Assembly: GCF_002251385.1 (NCBI RefSeq)
Contig: NZ_NPJJ01000032.1
Span: forward strand, 22,865-86,864
Length of the DNA stretch: 64,000 nt
Direction of reading: 5' to 3'
Source: Prevotella sp. P5-108
GTDB taxonomy: Bacteria > Bacteroidota > Bacteroidia > Bacteroidales > Bacteroidaceae
How positions within the stretch are numbered: position 1 is the stretch's first letter; every line of letters begins with the position of its first letter. The notes under the pieces were generated by a model, which was given only the letters and a program-made list of their open reading frames with translations, was not told the DNA's origin and ran no database searches. Positions 63,735 to 64,000 of this stretch are shown here, piece after piece. Position numbers and translations under genes: made by a program.

Positions 63735-64000
63735 AGAGGTAGTCACATTTTTACTGGAGGTCATCATAATTTTACTGGAGGTCATCATAATTTTGCTGGA
63801 GGTCATCATAAATCTGCTGGAGGTCATCATAAATTTGCTGGAGGTCATCATAAATTTGCTGGAGGTCATCATAAATTTGCTGAAGGTCATCATAATTCTG
63901 CTGGAGATGGTCACAAATTTGGCGAGCGTGTGCTCGGGGGGTGTGAAGGTGGGTGCGGGGGTGCTGAAGGTGGGTGCGGAGGTGGTGAAAGTGGTTGCGG
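63735..64000. repeat. Tandem repeat island D: at least twelve 21-bp units to the window edge
   Basis: Nine units related to GGAGGTCATCATAAATTTGCT start every 21 bp from 63735 to 63903. Then, in the same phase, the unit sequence changes: a transition unit at 63924, then GAAGGTGGGTGCGG-type units at 63945, 63966 and 63987. The 21-bp phase makes every frame a heptapeptide repeat. One plus-strand frame (GGHHKFA repeated) stays open to the window edge but has no ATG. A 68-codon minus-strand frame (MMTSSKF repeated) has an ATG but no promoter-like signal. Confidence 0.92.

Noticed and set aside
63708..63914. 68-codon minus-strand frame with MMTSSKF heptads as a gene
   Set aside because: It follows directly from the 21-bp repeat period; no promoter-like element or conserved start, and the opposite strand is equally open.
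63735..63923. Possible CRISPR array
   Set aside because: Units are contiguous 21-bp tandem repeats without unique spacers and no cas genes are present.

Overview
The window looks like a chromosomal segment of a Bacteroidales bacterium, most likely Prevotellaceae (Prevotella/Segatella-like). The basis is the family content (DUF4924, a Bacteroidetes-type ZapA/RNase Y operon, Rho with a long acidic insertion, two-domain secreted esterase), the lack of Shine-Dalgarno sequences before most genes, and the recurrent Bacteroidetes promoter element TAnnTTTG (-7), in several cases with TTTG 19-20 bp upstream (-33). No phage, plasmid, insertion sequence or CRISPR array was seen. Assignment below order level is inference.

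Layout: 1-9.0 kb holds the start of a carboxynorspermidine decarboxylase, a ThiE/TenI-like protein, prs, a TlpA-like lipoprotein, a two-domain esterase, an SDR, then sppA-lpxK-thiL. 9.1-9.3 kb has tRNA-Phe. 9.8-11.8 kb has a membrane pseudokinase and an EFR1-type flavodoxin/ferredoxin. 11.8-18.1 kb is a minus-strand surface polysaccharide operon (wzx-like, wzy-like, acyltransferase, two GT2 glycosyltransferases, nucleotidyltransferase). 18.2-28.3 kb has fmt-tsaC-clc, a secreted endonuclease I, a ROK glucokinase and the tight operon lysE-DUF4924-rmlD-prfC. 28.5-35 kb has an N-acetylglucosamine kinase-like gene, a large MscS channel and kdsA-kdsD-PLD. 35-39.4 kb has the anaerobic ribonucleotide reductase genes nrdD-nrdG with two LuxR-type regulators, one carrying a hemerythrin/RIC domain. 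39.7-42.6 kb is the coiled-coil/zapA/rny operon. 43-47.6 kb is a second polysaccharide locus (initiating sugar transferase, rmlA, wzc, HAD-like). 47.6-63.4 kb has a purine permease, FKBP, rpsA, rho, thrA, a TPR protein with an orphan solute-binding lipoprotein, radA, queC and pgk.

How the genes fit together: lpxK, kdsA and kdsD serve lipid A/Kdo synthesis. The two polysaccharide loci plus rmlA/rmlD (rmlB, rmlC and a wza-like exporter are not in the window) point to a rhamnose-containing Wzx/Wzy/Wzc surface polymer. fmt, tsaC, prfC, rpsA, tRNA-Phe and queC serve translation. nrdD/nrdG fits an anaerobe.

The two most interesting observations are: (i) four intergenic islands, three of them just past a gene-end terminator, each built from imperfect tandem units of 21-22 bp whose sequence differs completely from island to island (the last one keeps its 21-bp phase even where the unit sequence changes); and (ii) a hemerythrin/RIC-LuxR fusion next to a nrdD-nrdG operon that ends in a second LuxR protein with an apparently acceptor-less receiver domain, suggesting oxygen/NO-responsive control of class III ribonucleotide reductase.
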